Positions 34,697-44,901 of a stretch of DNA of 64,000 nucleotides are shown here, in pieces (position 1 is the first letter of the stretch; each line of letters starts with the position of its first letter). The stretch is from Lachnospiraceae bacterium C6A11 (lineage in GTDB: Bacteria > Bacillota > Clostridia > Lachnospirales > Lachnospiraceae): positions 1-64,000 of the forward strand of contig JNKY01000017.1 of assembly GCA_000702245.1 (NCBI GenBank). The letters run 5' to 3'. Both the position numbers and the translations under genes were made by a program. The notes beneath the pieces are model-generated. The model did not search any database. It saw nothing but the letters and a program-made list of their open reading frames with translations, and was not told the DNA's origin.

Positions 34697-35071
34697 TTGG
34701 CATTGCAGAATAAGAGACAGCTTGGAAATGAGAAGGAAGAAATAGCTGCAAGGTTCCTTGAGGGAAAGGGACTTAGGATACTTGCGAGGAATTATAAGGT
34801 CCGTCAGGCGGAGCTTGATATAGTAGCTATGGATGATGAAAGCCGGACACTGATCTTTGTCGAGGTAAAATACAGAGCTACCGGCGGAGCAGGAACATCC
34901 CTTGAAGCTGTCAATTCTGTTAAGCAGAGGAAAATATGCCAGGCGGCTCTTTTCTACATGAACCGCTTTCGTATAAACCCTGAAACCGTTAATATCCGAT
35001 TCGATGTTGTTGGTATCGACGGCGAGAAGATCACACACGTAGAGAACGCTTTTATGTTTTGTTTATTATGA
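34697..35071 (+). CDS. yraN: YraN family (UPF0102) endonuclease-like protein
   Basis: A 124-residue protein of the UPF0102 family with a restriction-endonuclease-like fold. The motif AELDIVAMDDESRTLIFVEVKYR holds the conserved Asp and E-x-K residues. The reading frame is open well into rnhB, but TTG 34697 with GGAG at 34685-34688 gives the usual start (GNEKEEIAARFLEGKGL) and length. Function in vivo is not settled; its steady company with rnhB suggests DNA repair or processing. Confidence 0.85.
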   Translation: MALQNKRQLGNEKEEIAARFLEGKGLRILARNYKVRQAELDIVAMDDESRTLIFVEVKYRATGGAGTSLEAVNSVKQRKICQAALFYMNRFRINPETVNIRFDVVGIDGEKITHVENAFMFCLL

Positions 35072-35139
35072 TAGATATAAAGAATGACACAAGAATAAAA
35101 ATATATATTTCTTCGTATAATAAAAGGGAGGTTCCGGTT

Positions 35140-35922
35140 GTGAAGTCGGCACTTCTTTCAAAATACGAGGACAGGCTGGTGCACGGCATCTCCACAAGGC
35201 TCGGAGGCGTCAGTACGGAGCATCTTGCTTCTATGAATCTCAGCTTTTCGAGGGGCGATGACCCAGAGAAGGTTATGGAGAATCACAGGATTTTTTCCGG
35301 CGCACTGGGATACGATATGAATAATACTGTATTTTCTGATCAGGTCCATAAGACCTTTATCAGAAGCTGCACTAAAGAGGATACCGGAAAGGGACTTATC
35401 AGAAAGACTGATATAAAAGAGACTGACGGACTGATTACAGACGTTAGGGAACTGCCTCTTATGACCTTCTATGCAGACTGCGTTCCGCTACAGTTTTATG
35501 CGCCTGATAATAATGTGATCGCGGGAGTACACTCAGGCTGGAAGGGCACGCTTCATGAGATCGGAAGAGTGGCTGCGGAAAAGTTCAGGGATGAATATAA
35601 CTGCGATATCAATAAGCTTATCTGCTTCATCGGACCTTCTATCTGTAAGGACTGCTATGAGATAAGCAGTGACGTGGCTGAGCAGTTTATAAAGGCTCAT
35701 GCCGAATATGAAAAGGAAAAAATAATAACTTATACAGGTAATGACAAATATCATCTCGACCTTCAGCGTGCCTGCAGGGAAGTGCTCCTCGGGGCAGGCC
35801 TTCAGCCGGAAAATATAGAGATATCCGGACTCTGCACCTGCTGCAATCATGAGATACTTTTCTCACACAGAAAAACCAACGGGCTCCGCGGCAATCTTGC
35901 GGCTGTCATGATGTTAAGATAA
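35140..35922 (+). CDS. pgeF: purine nucleoside phosphorylase of the YfiH/LACC1 family
   Basis: A 260-residue multicopper-oxidase-fold protein of the YfiH family, members of which act on purine nucleosides or edit peptidoglycan. Metal ligands are in GVHSGWKGTLHEIG and in CTCCNHEILFSHRKTNGLRGNLA; LVHGISTRLGGVS is the usual N-terminus. An ATG at 35068 overlapping the yraN stop is in frame, but it has no ribosome site; GTG 35140 with GGGAGG at 35126-35131 is preferred and gives the family start. Confidence 0.85.
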   Translation: MKSALLSKYEDRLVHGISTRLGGVSTEHLASMNLSFSRGDDPEKVMENHRIFSGALGYDMNNTVFSDQVHKTFIRSCTKEDTGKGLIRKTDIKETDGLITDVRELPLMTFYADCVPLQFYAPDNNVIAGVHSGWKGTLHEIGRVAAEKFRDEYNCDINKLICFIGPSICKDCYEISSDVAEQFIKAHAEYEKEKIITYTGNDKYHLDLQRACREVLLGAGLQPENIEISGLCTCCNHEILFSHRKTNGLRGNLAAVMMLR

Positions 35923-35939
35923 GACTGAATAATTGATAT

Positions 35940-37337
35940 ATGAAAAAACATTTGATCGTAAAGGTAATTGAAGACAGTCCTGCATTCCTTGCGGGGATCA
36001 AAAAAGGTGAGACGCTTGTCAGTCTGAACGGGCGTGAGATCACCGATATTTTTGATTATGATTTCATTGCCGAGGATGATCATGTAAGCCTTGTGGTTGA
36101 AGATGAGGCGGGGGCGGAAAGAGAGCTTCAGATAGATAAGGAGGAGGGCGAGGACCTCGGACTTGTATTTGAAGAGTCTCTGATGGACAATTACAGATCC
36201 TGCTATAATAAGTGCATATTCTGCTTCATCGATCAGAACCCTAAGGGCATGCGCGAGACTATATATTTCAAGGATGACGATTCGCGCCTTTCCTTCCTTC
36301 AGGGCAACTACATAACAATGACAAATATGAAGGATTCGGAGATCGACAGGATCATCGAATATAAGCTTGCGCCGATAAACATCTCTGTTCACACGACCAA
36401 TCCGGAGCTTCGCTGCAGTATGCTCCACAACCGTTTTGCGGGAAGGATACTCGAGCATATGGACAAGCTTTATGCAGCCGAGATACCCATGAATGCCCAG
36501 ATAGTTCTCTGCAAGGGCGTTAATGACGGTGAGGAGCTGCTCCGTTCACTCCGTGATCTGAAGAAATACGCGCCGATACTTGGCAGCGTTTCAGTTGTTC
36601 CGGTAGGCCTTACAAAATACAGGGACGGCCTGTGCCACCTTGATGAATTTGACAAGGATGACGCCGAGGATGTTATCGATATGATCGAGGACGTCCAGAA
36701 GGAGGTCTATGAAAAATACGGTATCCATTTTGCACACGCCAGTGACGAGTGGTATATCATGTCAGGCAGGGAAATACCGCCTGAGGATAATTATGATGGC
36801 TACGAACAGCTTGAAAACGGAGTCGGAATGACCAGAATGCTCTACAATGAATTCGCGGCTGCCGTTGATGAGGTTGAGAATTACAGGACCTCAATGGAAA
36901 GTAAAGGAAAGCTCAGCCGCTTGTTCCATCATAAGACAGAGGAGGAGAAGCTTTACGAAGCACTCCTTAAGGACAATCCGGGCAGGAAGGCCTCAACCAT
37001 CTGCGGACTTCTGTCGAAGGATAATAAGGATGTTATTTTAGAAGAGATAAAGCGTATCAGACCAGATGTTGAATTCATGGTCTATCCGATAGAAAATCAG
37101 TTTTTCGGCCCGAAGATAACCGTTACCGGACTCCTTACCGGAAGCGATATCGTATCAGGCCTGAAGGGAAAAGAACTGGGCGAAGCGCTGCTTATTCCCT
37201 CGAGCTGCCTTAAAGCTGACGAGGAGATATTCCTCGATGACATGACTCTGACGGAGCTAAAGAACGCTTTACAAGTAGAAACGGTTATTGTAAAATCATA
37301 TGGTATGGAATATTTGAGAGATATACTAGGAGTTTAG
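35940..37337 (+). CDS. DUF512 protein: PDZ-like plus radical-SAM-like
   Basis: A 465-residue protein of the DUF512 family. Residues 1-65 form a PDZ-like domain ([23 protein letters not shown]). Then comes a CxxxCxxC cluster, C88, C92 and C95 in [19 protein letters not shown], and a barrel resembling radical-SAM enzymes, with [19 protein letters not shown] and [10 protein letters not shown]. The C-terminal part ([29 protein letters not shown]) is typical. Biochemical role is unknown. It stands just before der (2-base gap), a pairing frequent in Clostridia, so a link to ribosome assembly is possible. Confidence 0.88.
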   Translation: MKKHLIVKVIEDSPAFLAGIKKGETLVSLNGREITDIFDYDFIAEDDHVSLVVEDEAGAERELQIDKEEGEDLGLVFEESLMDNYRSCYNKCIFCFIDQNPKGMRETIYFKDDDSRLSFLQGNYITMTNMKDSEIDRIIEYKLAPINISVHTTNPELRCSMLHNRFAGRILEHMDKLYAAEIPMNAQIVLCKGVNDGEELLRSLRDLKKYAPILGSVSVVPVGLTKYRDGLCHLDEFDKDDAEDVIDMIEDVQKEVYEKYGIHFAHASDEWYIMSGREIPPEDNYDGYEQLENGVGMTRMLYNEFAAAVDEVENYRTSMESKGKLSRLFHHKTEEEKLYEALLKDNPGRKASTICGLLSKDNKDVILEEIKRIRPDVEFMVYPIENQFFGPKITVTGLLTGSDIVSGLKGKELGEALLIPSSCLKADEEIFLDDMTLTELKNALQVETVIVKSYGMEYLRDILGV

Positions 37338-37339
37338 AT

Positions 37340-38665
37340 ATGAGTAAACCAGTTGTGGCCATAGTCGGAAGGCCGAATGTCGGTAAGTCGACTCTCTTTA
37401 ATGCGCTCGCCGGAGAGAGAATATCCATAGTTAAGGATACACCGGGCGTAACAAGAGACAGGATATATGCGGATGTAACATGGCTCGATAAGAGCTTTAC
37501 AATGATAGATACGGGCGGTATCGAGCCTGAATCAAATGATATTATTTTGAAGAGTATGAGAGAACAGGCTGAGATCGCAATCGAGACAGCTGATGTTATC
37601 ATATTTCTTACTGATGTCCGCCAGGGTCTGGTTGATGCGGACTCGAAGGTCGCGGACATGCTCAGGCGTTCAAGAAAGCCTGTTGTCCTTGTTGTAAATA
37701 AAGTAGACAATTTTGATAAATACTTGAACGACGTTTACGAGTTCTATAATCTCGGACTCGGGGATCCGTTCCCGGTTTCTTCGGTTGGAAAGCTGGGCTT
37801 CGGCGAGATGCTTGATGAAGTCTGCAGTCACTTCAATAAAGAAACTAAAGAGGATGAAGAGGATGACAGACCGAGGGTTGCCATAATCGGTAAGCCGAAT
37901 GTTGGTAAGTCATCGATCATCAATAAGCTTCTCGGCAAGGATCGTGTGATCGTTTCTGATATTGCAGGAACAACACGTGATGCCATCGATACCGTTATTA
38001 AGAGAAATGGTACCGAGTACGTATTTATCGATACGGCCGGACTCAGAAGAAAGAGCAAGATAAAAGATGAAATAGAGAGATATAGTATAATAAGGACGGT
38101 TACAGCTGTTGAAAGATGTGACGTAGCGGTCCTTGTTATTGATGCAACCATGGGAGTTACCGAGCAGGATGCAAAGATTGCCGGAATAGCTCACGAGAGA
38201 GGCAAGGGCGTTATCATCGCCGTAAATAAGTGGGATGCCATCGAGAAGGATGACAAGACCATGAACAAGTTCAAGAACAGTATCAGACAGACACTGTCCT
38301 TCATGCCTTATGCGGAAATGCTCTTCATATCCGCAGAGACCGGACAGCGTATGGACAAGCTTTTCCTGATGATCGATGCAGTAGTTCAGAACTGTTCTCT
38401 CAGAGTTGCGACAGGTGTTCTGAACGAGATACTTGCCGAGGCGGTTGCAACAGCGGATCCGCCATCAGATAAGGGTAAGAGACTAAGACTGTACTACATG
38501 ACAGAGGTTTCGGTTAAACCGCCTACATTTGTTATATTTGTAAATGATAAGGAACTGGCGCATTTCTCATACATCAGATATATCGAGAATAAGGTGCGTG
38601 AGGCGTTCGGTTTTAAGGGAACACCGCTTAAGTTCATTATTCGTGAAAGGAAAGAAAACCAGTGA
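37340..38665 (+). CDS. der: GTPase Der (EngA)
   Basis: A 441-residue double GTPase for 50S maturation. The first G domain starts at [16 protein letters not shown] (residues 5-20), with DTPGVTRDR and NKVD; the second starts at [16 protein letters not shown] (about 178), with [19 protein letters not shown] and NKWD. A C-terminal KH-like domain spans about 355-436. The start follows TAGGAGTTTAGAT closely behind the DUF512 gene, and plsY overlaps its end by 4 bases, so these genes form an operon. Confidence 0.97.
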   Translation: MSKPVVAIVGRPNVGKSTLFNALAGERISIVKDTPGVTRDRIYADVTWLDKSFTMIDTGGIEPESNDIILKSMREQAEIAIETADVIIFLTDVRQGLVDADSKVADMLRRSRKPVVLVVNKVDNFDKYLNDVYEFYNLGLGDPFPVSSVGKLGFGEMLDEVCSHFNKETKEDEEDDRPRVAIIGKPNVGKSSIINKLLGKDRVIVSDIAGTTRDAIDTVIKRNGTEYVFIDTAGLRRKSKIKDEIERYSIIRTVTAVERCDVAVLVIDATMGVTEQDAKIAGIAHERGKGVIIAVNKWDAIEKDDKTMNKFKNSIRQTLSFMPYAEMLFISAETGQRMDKLFLMIDAVVQNCSLRVATGVLNEILAEAVATADPPSDKGKRLRLYYMTEVSVKPPTFVIFVNDKELAHFSYIRYIENKVREAFGFKGTPLKFIIRERKENQ

Positions 38666-39351
38666 ACGTAACTATAAGGATTATATGCTTTATCTGCGGA
38701 TATATCTGCGGACTGTTTGAAACAGGTTATTTTTACGGAAAGGTTAAGGGGATAGATATAAGGAATTACGGCAGCGGCAATTCGGGCACAACGAATGCTC
38801 TCCGTGTGCTTGGTAAAAAGGCGGGCCTGGTCGTATTTATCGGCGACTTCTTCAAGGCTTTTATTCCGTGTTTTGTAGTAAGACTTCTTACACAGAATCA
38901 GTATCCGGATATCTTCCTTCTTTTTGTGCTTTACGTTGGACTCGGTGTAATATGCGGACATAATTTTCCGTTCTATCTTAAGTTTAAGGGCGGAAAAGGT
39001 GTTGCGGCCACAGCAGGAATGATCGCGGGACTTCTTATTCCGCTCATGATAGTCATTCTGCTCGTGCTTTTTGTGGCAGTTGTTGCTGTAACAAGATACG
39101 TGTCACTTGGATCGATACTGCTGATGATCGAGTTCATAACCTGCTATGTGATATTTGCGCTTTCGGGAATGCTCTGCTTTGATCCTAAAGGTGATTCAAA
39201 GTGCGAGATGATAGAGAGTATCGTGCTTGTGGTTATAGTTGGAGTTATGTCCATCCTTAAACATAGGGCAAATATCGTAAGACTCCTTCACGGAGAGGAA
39301 AATAAGCTTGGAGATAAGAAAAAGATCAGTGAGATAAAGGAAGAGGACTGA
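38662..39351 (+). CDS. plsY: acyl-phosphate:glycerol-3-phosphate acyltransferase PlsY
   Basis: A 229-residue membrane enzyme making lysophosphatidic acid from acyl phosphate and glycerol 3-phosphate. The three PlsY motifs are seen: [42 protein letters not shown] and [10 protein letters not shown]. About five or six helices. The start is GTG overlapping the der stop (GTGA). A short cytosolic Lys/Glu-rich tail follows the usual end, with an insert near residues 165-180. The next gene makes its substrate. Confidence 0.93.
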   Translation: MNVTIRIICFICGYICGLFETGYFYGKVKGIDIRNYGSGNSGTTNALRVLGKKAGLVVFIGDFFKAFIPCFVVRLLTQNQYPDIFLLFVLYVGLGVICGHNFPFYLKFKGGKGVAATAGMIAGLLIPLMIVILLVLFVAVVAVTRYVSLGSILLMIEFITCYVIFALSGMLCFDPKGDSKCEMIESIVLVVIVGVMSILKHRANIVRLLHGEENKLGDKKKISEIKEED

Positions 39352-39390
39352 AGAAAAGGTTTCAGCCCGGTATAACAGGAGGAAATATTT

Positions 39391-40395
39391 ATGAAGATTT
39401 GTATACTCGGTGCAGGAAGCTGGGGAATAGCTATAACAAAGCTTCTTACATATAATGGACATGAGGTTTCTGTCTGGTCGATAGATCCTGAAGAGATAGC
39501 AATGCTGAATGAATACTGTGAGCATAAGACAAAGCTTCCGGGTGTAATACTCAGCGGCGCTGTTACATTTACAACTGATATGAAGGCGGCAATTGAAGAC
39601 GCGGAAATGATCGTTATGGCAGTTCCGAGTCCTTTCGTGCGTTCTACAGCCAAGAGTGCTGCACAGTATGTTAAGGAAGGAACCATTATCGTCAGCGTTG
39701 CAAAGGGTATCGAGGATGAGACTCTTATGAGACTGTCGCAGGTTATCAAGGAAGAGATCCCTGTAGCTGATATCGCAGTGCTTTCAGGTCCTAGCCATGC
39801 AGAGGAGGTTGGTAAGTGCCTTCCGACAACTGTTGTTGTAGGATGCAAGGATAAGGCTATTGCTGAGAAGGTTCAGGATACCTTCATGGCTGATTTCTTC
39901 AGAGTATATATCAGTCCGGATGTGATGGGTATAGAGCTTGGCGGTTCGCTTAAGAACGTTATCGCACTTGCTGCAGGTATTGCAGACGGACTTGGCTGCG
40001 GTGACAATACCAAGGCGGCTATCATAACAAGAGGAATAGTTGAGATAAAGAAACTCGGTGTTAAGATGGGCGGCTATCCGGAGACCTTCTCGGGACTTTC
40101 GGGAATAGGCGATCTTATAGTTACCTGTGCTTCAATGCATAGTAGAAACAGAAGAGCAGGTTACCTTATCGGACAGGGCAAGACCTATCAGGAGGCCATG
40201 GACGAGGTTAAGATGATCGTTGAGGGCGTTTACTCTGCAAAGGCAGCACTTGCCCTTTCAAAGAAATACGAGGTTTCCATGCCTATCATCGAAGCTGTGA
40301 ATAAGGTGCTCTTCGAGGACTATCCTGCAAAGGATGCCCTTACGGATCTTCTTACCAGAGATAAGACAAGAGAAGTTATAGGACTGACCTGGTAA
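39391..40395 (+). CDS. gpsA: glycerol-3-phosphate dehydrogenase [NAD(P)+]
   Basis: A 334-residue cytosolic enzyme reducing dihydroxyacetone phosphate to glycerol 3-phosphate for phospholipid synthesis. The nucleotide site ILGAGSWGIAITKLL is at the N-terminus. SGPSHAEEV, ELGGSLKNVIALAAG with the catalytic Lys, and GLSGIGDLIVTCASMHSRNRRAG are conserved. AGGAGGAAATATTT precedes ATG. It follows plsY and supplies its glycerol 3-phosphate. Confidence 0.97.
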   Translation: MKICILGAGSWGIAITKLLTYNGHEVSVWSIDPEEIAMLNEYCEHKTKLPGVILSGAVTFTTDMKAAIEDAEMIVMAVPSPFVRSTAKSAAQYVKEGTIIVSVAKGIEDETLMRLSQVIKEEIPVADIAVLSGPSHAEEVGKCLPTTVVVGCKDKAIAEKVQDTFMADFFRVYISPDVMGIELGGSLKNVIALAAGIADGLGCGDNTKAAIITRGIVEIKKLGVKMGGYPETFSGLSGIGDLIVTCASMHSRNRRAGYLIGQGKTYQEAMDEVKMIVEGVYSAKAALALSKKYEVSMPIIEAVNKVLFEDYPAKDALTDLLTRDKTREVIGLTW

Positions 40396-40450
40396 AACTG
40401 TATTACTGACGGAATATCAAAACTTAAGATGCCGGAGTGTTTAATTATAA

Positions 40451-41533
40451 ATGAATGATAAAAAACCGAGAAAGACTAATAAAAATAATATTAAGGCCAT
40501 CGCTGTGCTTGTGAGCTTCTTTGTGCTTATAAGCGGTGCCTACGCAGCGTATGAGCTTTCGGATATACATGAGGTGGTGCGTGATGCAAGCGTTGAAGCA
40601 AGTTCCTCAAAGGGAGCTGATGTGAGTGTTGTGGATGCATCAACTGAGGGAAACGCAGTTACATCAGAAGCTTCGTCAAAAGAAGCGACGACAGAATTAA
40701 CAGAGATCAGTACGGCTGATACACAGAAGACAGAGCAGCCGACGACCGAGACACCTACAACCGAGGCAACAACTGAGAAAACAACCGAGGCGACGACAGA
40801 AACCACTTCAGAGACTCAGACTGCAACGACCGAGCAGGTTCAGTTGCCTGAAGGTGTATTTTCTGAGAACAATACGATACTTCCGGATATAGTGGATGTG
40901 CCATGTTCTGACTGGTATGATTCAAGGTATTTCGCGCCTGATAAGGTCCAGGATGCAAGCTTCTTTGATAAGACTGTATTTATCGGAGATTCGAGAACTG
41001 AGTCACTGGCTTACTATACAGGCTTTGACAATGTTAATGCCTTTGCTTATAAGGGACTTAATGTCGGGGCCATAAAGACTGAAAGGTGCATAAGCATCAA
41101 CGGCAGAAAATACACTGTCGAAGAGGCGATTGCCGCAACCTATTATGAGAACTACGTTATTTCCTTCGGTATTAATGAGCTCGGATGGGAATATATAGAT
41201 GTATTTACGGATGATATCAGCGAGCTCGTTGATATGATCTATGCAAGAAATCCTAAGGCTGTTGTTTATATTGCGGCTGTTGTTCCTGTGTCGCAGGAGA
41301 CTTCGGACAGCGACGATGTATTCAATATGGAGAACGTTGAAAAGTTCAACAAGGCTATAATCAAGCTCTGCCATGACAGAGAGGATGTTATCTATACAAA
41401 TTATGCGGCGGCTGTCAGTGATGAATACGGCTTCCTTCCTGAGGAGGGTACTGTAGACGGAAAGCACTGCACCGGAGATTACAGCAGAAGGATCATGGAA
41501 TATATCCTCCTTCATACCTATAAGAGAAAATAA
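40451..41533 (+). CDS. SGNH/GDSL hydrolase, membrane-anchored, Thr/Glu-rich linker
   Basis: A 360-residue exported protein. A signal anchor lies at about residues 15-35, followed by a Thr/Glu/Ala-rich linker to about residue 133 (many TTE triplets), then an SGNH hydrolase domain. Block I is VFIGDSRTESL, the Asn block is FGINELGW, and the C-terminal catalytic pair is DGKHCT, where D-x-x-H is usual. Such proteins often remove acetyl groups from cell-wall or capsule glycans; the substrate here is unknown. The linker is like those of surface proteins that span the wall. Confidence 0.83.
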   Translation: MNDKKPRKTNKNNIKAIAVLVSFFVLISGAYAAYELSDIHEVVRDASVEASSSKGADVSVVDASTEGNAVTSEASSKEATTELTEISTADTQKTEQPTTETPTTEATTEKTTEATTETTSETQTATTEQVQLPEGVFSENNTILPDIVDVPCSDWYDSRYFAPDKVQDASFFDKTVFIGDSRTESLAYYTGFDNVNAFAYKGLNVGAIKTERCISINGRKYTVEEAIAATYYENYVISFGINELGWEYIDVFTDDISELVDMIYARNPKAVVYIAAVVPVSQETSDSDDVFNMENVEKFNKAIIKLCHDREDVIYTNYAAAVSDEYGFLPEEGTVDGKHCTGDYSRRIMEYILLHTYKRK

Positions 41534-41557
41534 GTTCCTGCGTTAAGGAGAACTGAC

Positions 41558-42307
41558 ATGGCAACCGTTGTTGATGTCAAGATAAGCAATTTCGAAGGCC
41601 CGCTTGACCTTCTGCTTCATCTTATTGATAAGAATAAATATAATATTTTCGATATACCGATCGTTGAGATAACTGAGCAGTATCTGGCATATCTGGATGA
41701 CCTTTCAGAGAATGATTACGACAAGATGAGCGACTTTCTGCTGATGGCCGCCCAGCTGATCAGTATCAAGGCGAAGATGCTCCTGCCTAAGGAAGAGGAG
41801 CCTGAGGTTGATGAGGGCGATCCGAGAGACGAGCTCGTCAGAAGGCTTCTTGAATATAAGATGTACAAATACGCATCCTATGAGCTTAAGGATATGGAGA
41901 TGGATGCAAACGGTGCATACTACAAGGGGCGTTCGATACCGGATGAGGTTAAGAACTATAAGGAAGAGGTTGACCCGGCGGATCTGATCGGTGATATGAC
42001 ACTGAGAAAGCTTCAGGAGATCTTCGAGCAGATGATGAAGCGTGAGGTCGACAGGATAGACCCTGTGAGAAGCCGTTTCGGAACTATCACAAGAGAAGAG
42101 ATAAAGCTTGAGGACAGGATGATCGAGGTCCGTGAAGAGATTAAGGGACTTAAGAGTATCAATTTCAGAACCCTTCTCGGAAAACGTAAGGGCAAGATGA
42201 ATATGATAGTTACCTTCCTTGCCATACTTGAGCTTATGAAGACGGGTGCGCTGACCATAAGGCAGGACGGACTTTTTGATGATATAATCATCGACTCGCT
42301 TGAGTGA
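41558..42307 (+). CDS. scpA: segregation and condensation protein A
   Basis: A 249-residue kleisin that bridges the SMC dimer in the condensin complex. The N-terminal helix FEGPLDLLLHLIDKNKYNIFDIPI binds the SMC neck, and the C-terminal winged helix (MNMIVTFLAILELMKTGALTIRQ) binds the SMC head. AAGGAGAACTGAC precedes ATG. scpB follows after 91 bases, the usual pairing. smc itself is not in the window. Confidence 0.96.
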   Translation: MATVVDVKISNFEGPLDLLLHLIDKNKYNIFDIPIVEITEQYLAYLDDLSENDYDKMSDFLLMAAQLISIKAKMLLPKEEEPEVDEGDPRDELVRRLLEYKMYKYASYELKDMEMDANGAYYKGRSIPDEVKNYKEEVDPADLIGDMTLRKLQEIFEQMMKREVDRIDPVRSRFGTITREEIKLEDRMIEVREEIKGLKSINFRTLLGKRKGKMNMIVTFLAILELMKTGALTIRQDGLFDDIIIDSLE

Positions 42308-42398
42308 GTCATAGATTTAAGTGATTATTGATGCATGGCTCAAATATGAGTCATAGAATATCGGTTGATATTAATTAATATTGGATCAGGATAGAAGA

Positions 42399-43109
42399 AT
42401 GAGCAGTGAGATGGAAACAGTAGAAACAGTTGATACAGAAACCGCAGAGAATGCAAAAGAGACGACCGCAGAAGAGACGACCGCAGAAGAGACGACTGCA
42501 GAAGCTGCAGGTGAGGCGGCTGCGGAGGAAGCAAACTTCGAGCCGGTTGAAAATATCCCGGCAGCACTTGAGGCAGTGCTTTTTGCAGTAGGCGAGGCGG
42601 TTGAGATAGCAAAGCTTGCAGAAGCTATGGGCGTCAGCAAGAAGGATGTTCTCAGCGGATTTGAGACACTCTGTGAGAAATATAAGGATGACAGTACGGG
42701 AATCAGAGTTGTGAGGCTTGACGACAAGCTTCAGCTCTGCACCAAGAATGAGTATTATGATGTATTGATCAGACTTGTAAATATACCTAAGAAGCACGCA
42801 CTTACAGACGTACTTCTTGAGACACTTTCAATCGTTGCATATAAACAGCCTGTAACAAGGCTTGAAATAGAACAGATCAGAGGCGTGTCATGTACGCATG
42901 CTATAAATAAGCTGATCGAATATAACCTCATCACAGAAGTTGGAAGACTCGATGCACCGGGTAAGCCGATACTGTTCGGTACAACCGATGATTTCCTTAG
43001 AAGCTTTGGTATATCATCTATGGATGAACTGCCGGTTGTCTCCGCAGATAAGATCGAGGACTTCAAGAGACAGGCTATGGAAGAAGCAAATCTTACCATA
43101 GAGACTTAA
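42399..43109 (+). CDS. scpB: segregation and condensation protein B
   Basis: A 236-residue partner of ScpA with two winged helices at about residues 50-215 (ALEAVLFAVGEAVEIAKLAEAMG, LLETLSIVAYKQPVTRLEIEQIRG). The first 45 residues are an extra acidic Thr/Glu/Ala segment containing three copies of TTAEE, encoded by a 15-base tandem repeat at 42459-42503. In-frame starts at 42381 (TTG) and 42411 exist; ATG 42399 has AGGA eight bases upstream. The repeat region is probably disordered. Confidence 0.92.
   Translation: MSSEMETVETVDTETAENAKETTAEETTAEETTAEAAGEAAAEEANFEPVENIPAALEAVLFAVGEAVEIAKLAEAMGVSKKDVLSGFETLCEKYKDDSTGIRVVRLDDKLQLCTKNEYYDVLIRLVNIPKKHALTDVLLETLSIVAYKQPVTRLEIEQIRGVSCTHAINKLIEYNLITEVGRLDAPGKPILFGTTDDFLRSFGISSMDELPVVSADKIEDFKRQAMEEANLTIET
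42459..42503 (+). repeat. 15-base tandem repeat in scpB
   Basis: Three adjacent copies of GAGACGACCGCAGAA (42459-42473, 42474-42488, 42489-42503; the last has one C-to-T change). Each encodes five residues of the acidic N-terminal extension. Confidence 0.9.
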
Positions 43110-43169
43110 TGGATTTTCAGCCGGATCACTTCCGGCAAAAGGCTCTTCGGGGCCATGCAGGGTTAAAGT

Positions 43170-44357
43170 ATGGAAAAAAAGAGGGAAAAAAAGAAGTTAA
43201 TATCCGAGATTAACAGGGTATCTGCGAAGTGCATGAGAATCATCATGTATTTCCTCCTTGTTTTCTTTGCGTTTTTCCTTATCAATGACATATTTGATGT
43301 GGCAAAGCTTACCTTAACAACCTGCGCCTGCCTGGTCGTGGCCTTCATACCTATTCTTTTCGTAAATATTCTTAAACTGGATAAGAAGAACGGTACGAGA
43401 CATGTTGTTATCATCTGCACAGTACTTATCACAATGATACTGGTAACGCAGTTCGGCAGTTATGCATATCCGATACTTCTTTTCCCAATTCTTCTGGCAT
43501 CGCTTTATTTCGACAGGACCTTCATCCTGTATACGTCGCTTCTAGTTATTGCGTCAATCGCGCTGTCAGCCTTCGTTCAGATGAATTTCAGCAGTATCAT
43601 CATGCATAAGGTTTACAGGAATTATAATGACCTTCTGATCCATTTCTGTGTTCCTGCCTTTTTGATCGTCATCTTCATGTCGTTCATAGCGTTCTTCATC
43701 GTTGACAGAAATGCCATGATGTTCGACAGAAATATCGATACGGCACTTATTACCGTTGAGAATGAGAAAGGTCTTTGCTATGCCTTTTCGGAAATATCAG
43801 AAAATAAGTCAAAGCTTACCGGCGAGCATATCAAGCGTGTTGCCGAATATACAAAAATCCTTGGACGTGCTTCAGGCTTTGACGAGGACTATGTCGAAAA
43901 GCTTGCAACCGCAGCAATGATGCATGATATCGGAAAGCTTATGATAAGTCCGGAAATACTTGATAAGCCGACAAAGCTTACCGATGAGGAATATGAGATC
44001 ATGAAGAGCCATGTTCTATATGGCGAGGCACTGCTTGAAAAGTGTCCGGGTGAGGTTATGCATCTTGCCAGAATTATCGCGAAGGAGCATCATGAGAGGT
44101 GGGACGGTACAGGCTACCTCGGAATGAAGGGCGACGAGATCGCTTATATATCACGTATCGTTTCGGTATGTGATGTATTTGATGCGCTGACTGCAGAAAG
44201 AATGTACAAGAAGGGCTGGTCCGACGAGGACACCTATAACGAGATAATTACTAACAGCGGAAAACAATTCGACCCTAAGGTTGTTAAGCTTTTCATCCAG
44301 AACTTCGATAAGTTTAAGGAAGTAAGAGAGAAGATACCTGATATGAAGATATATTGA
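43170..44357 (+). CDS. HD-GYP-like membrane phosphohydrolase
   Basis: A 395-residue protein with about five or six membrane helices in residues 20-190 and a cytosolic HD-GYP-type domain at about 205-385. H252-D253 (MMHDIGKL) and HHERWDGTGY mark the family, which hydrolyses cyclic di-GMP or related cyclic dinucleotides. The name-giving GYP is GYL at 315-317 and the loop after it is one residue short, so activity or substrate may differ. AGGG precedes ATG. A small hairpin, GCCGGATCACTTCCGGC (43121-43137), lies in the leader. The GGDEF receptor at 3025 would be an opposing enzyme. Confidence 0.85.
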   Translation: MEKKREKKKLISEINRVSAKCMRIIMYFLLVFFAFFLINDIFDVAKLTLTTCACLVVAFIPILFVNILKLDKKNGTRHVVIICTVLITMILVTQFGSYAYPILLFPILLASLYFDRTFILYTSLLVIASIALSAFVQMNFSSIIMHKVYRNYNDLLIHFCVPAFLIVIFMSFIAFFIVDRNAMMFDRNIDTALITVENEKGLCYAFSEISENKSKLTGEHIKRVAEYTKILGRASGFDEDYVEKLATAAMMHDIGKLMISPEILDKPTKLTDEEYEIMKSHVLYGEALLEKCPGEVMHLARIIAKEHHERWDGTGYLGMKGDEIAYISRIVSVCDVFDALTAERMYKKGWSDEDTYNEIITNSGKQFDPKVVKLFIQNFDKFKEVREKIPDMKIY

Positions 44358-44436
44358 TACCGGGCTGATCAGAATACAGTTCCGGGGATTCTAATATGAT
44401 GTCTGCGGCATTAGGCAAAAACGGAGGACAAATAAA

Positions 44437-44766
44437 TTGTTCAGGATAATCAATCAATATCTTGCAAATGTAAATATAACAACTGACAAAGAGATGAAGG
44501 CTAAGACTGAGCTCTTCCTGAAGGACAGGCCTGATCTTACCAAATTTTGCATCAACGAAAGCTTCAACAAATATATAGTTGATATCAGAATGCAGGAGTA
44601 TTCGGTTGAACATGCTGACAGGCTGTTCAGAGACTTTGAGATGTATACCGCTTATTCGTACTCGGCTATGTATGTCAGATACAATGAAGGTGCAAGGGTA
44701 AGGTACAGATACGTCACATCGAAGGAAGATAAGAGCGCGGTTTACATGGATGTGGTGATATCTTAG
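44437..44766 (+). CDS. small uncharacterised protein
   Basis: A 109-residue cytosolic protein that I do not recognise. It has no membrane segment or known motif; the second half is rich in Tyr and Arg (YTAYSYSAMYVRYNEGARVRYR). The start is TTG with GGAGG at 44423-44427 nine bases upstream, which supports translation. It lies 79 bases after the HD-GYP gene, possibly in the same transcript, and is closed by a terminator. Confidence 0.65.
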   Translation: MFRIINQYLANVNITTDKEMKAKTELFLKDRPDLTKFCINESFNKYIVDIRMQEYSVEHADRLFRDFEMYTAYSYSAMYVRYNEGARVRYRYVTSKEDKSAVYMDVVIS

Positions 44767-44803
44767 ATTTGAAAATAATACTTAGTGGTTTAAGAATGTA
44801 ATG

Positions 44804-44836
44804 AAAAAGCGCCGGCGATTGTCGGCGCTTTTTATA
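44804..44836. terminator. bidirectional terminator between the small gene and lexA
   Basis: AAAAAGCGCCG (44804-44814) pairs perfectly with CGGCGCTTTTT (44823-44833). The A-run on one side and T-run on the other allow it to stop transcripts from both sides, fitting its place between converging genes. Confidence 0.92.
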
Positions 44837-44901
44837 TGTACAGTTCTCGTGATGTATGAAATCAATAATATGTTATGTGATCATTAGATACAATTATTAG
44901 T

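Noticed and set aside
35847-36458. 203-codon open frame on the - strand
   Set aside because: Antisense to the conserved DUF512 gene and the end of pgeF; no ribosome site.
42303-42355. Direct repeat GAGTCATAGA in the scpA-scpB gap
   Set aside because: Two copies about 40 bases apart, but short, with no structure or known meaning.
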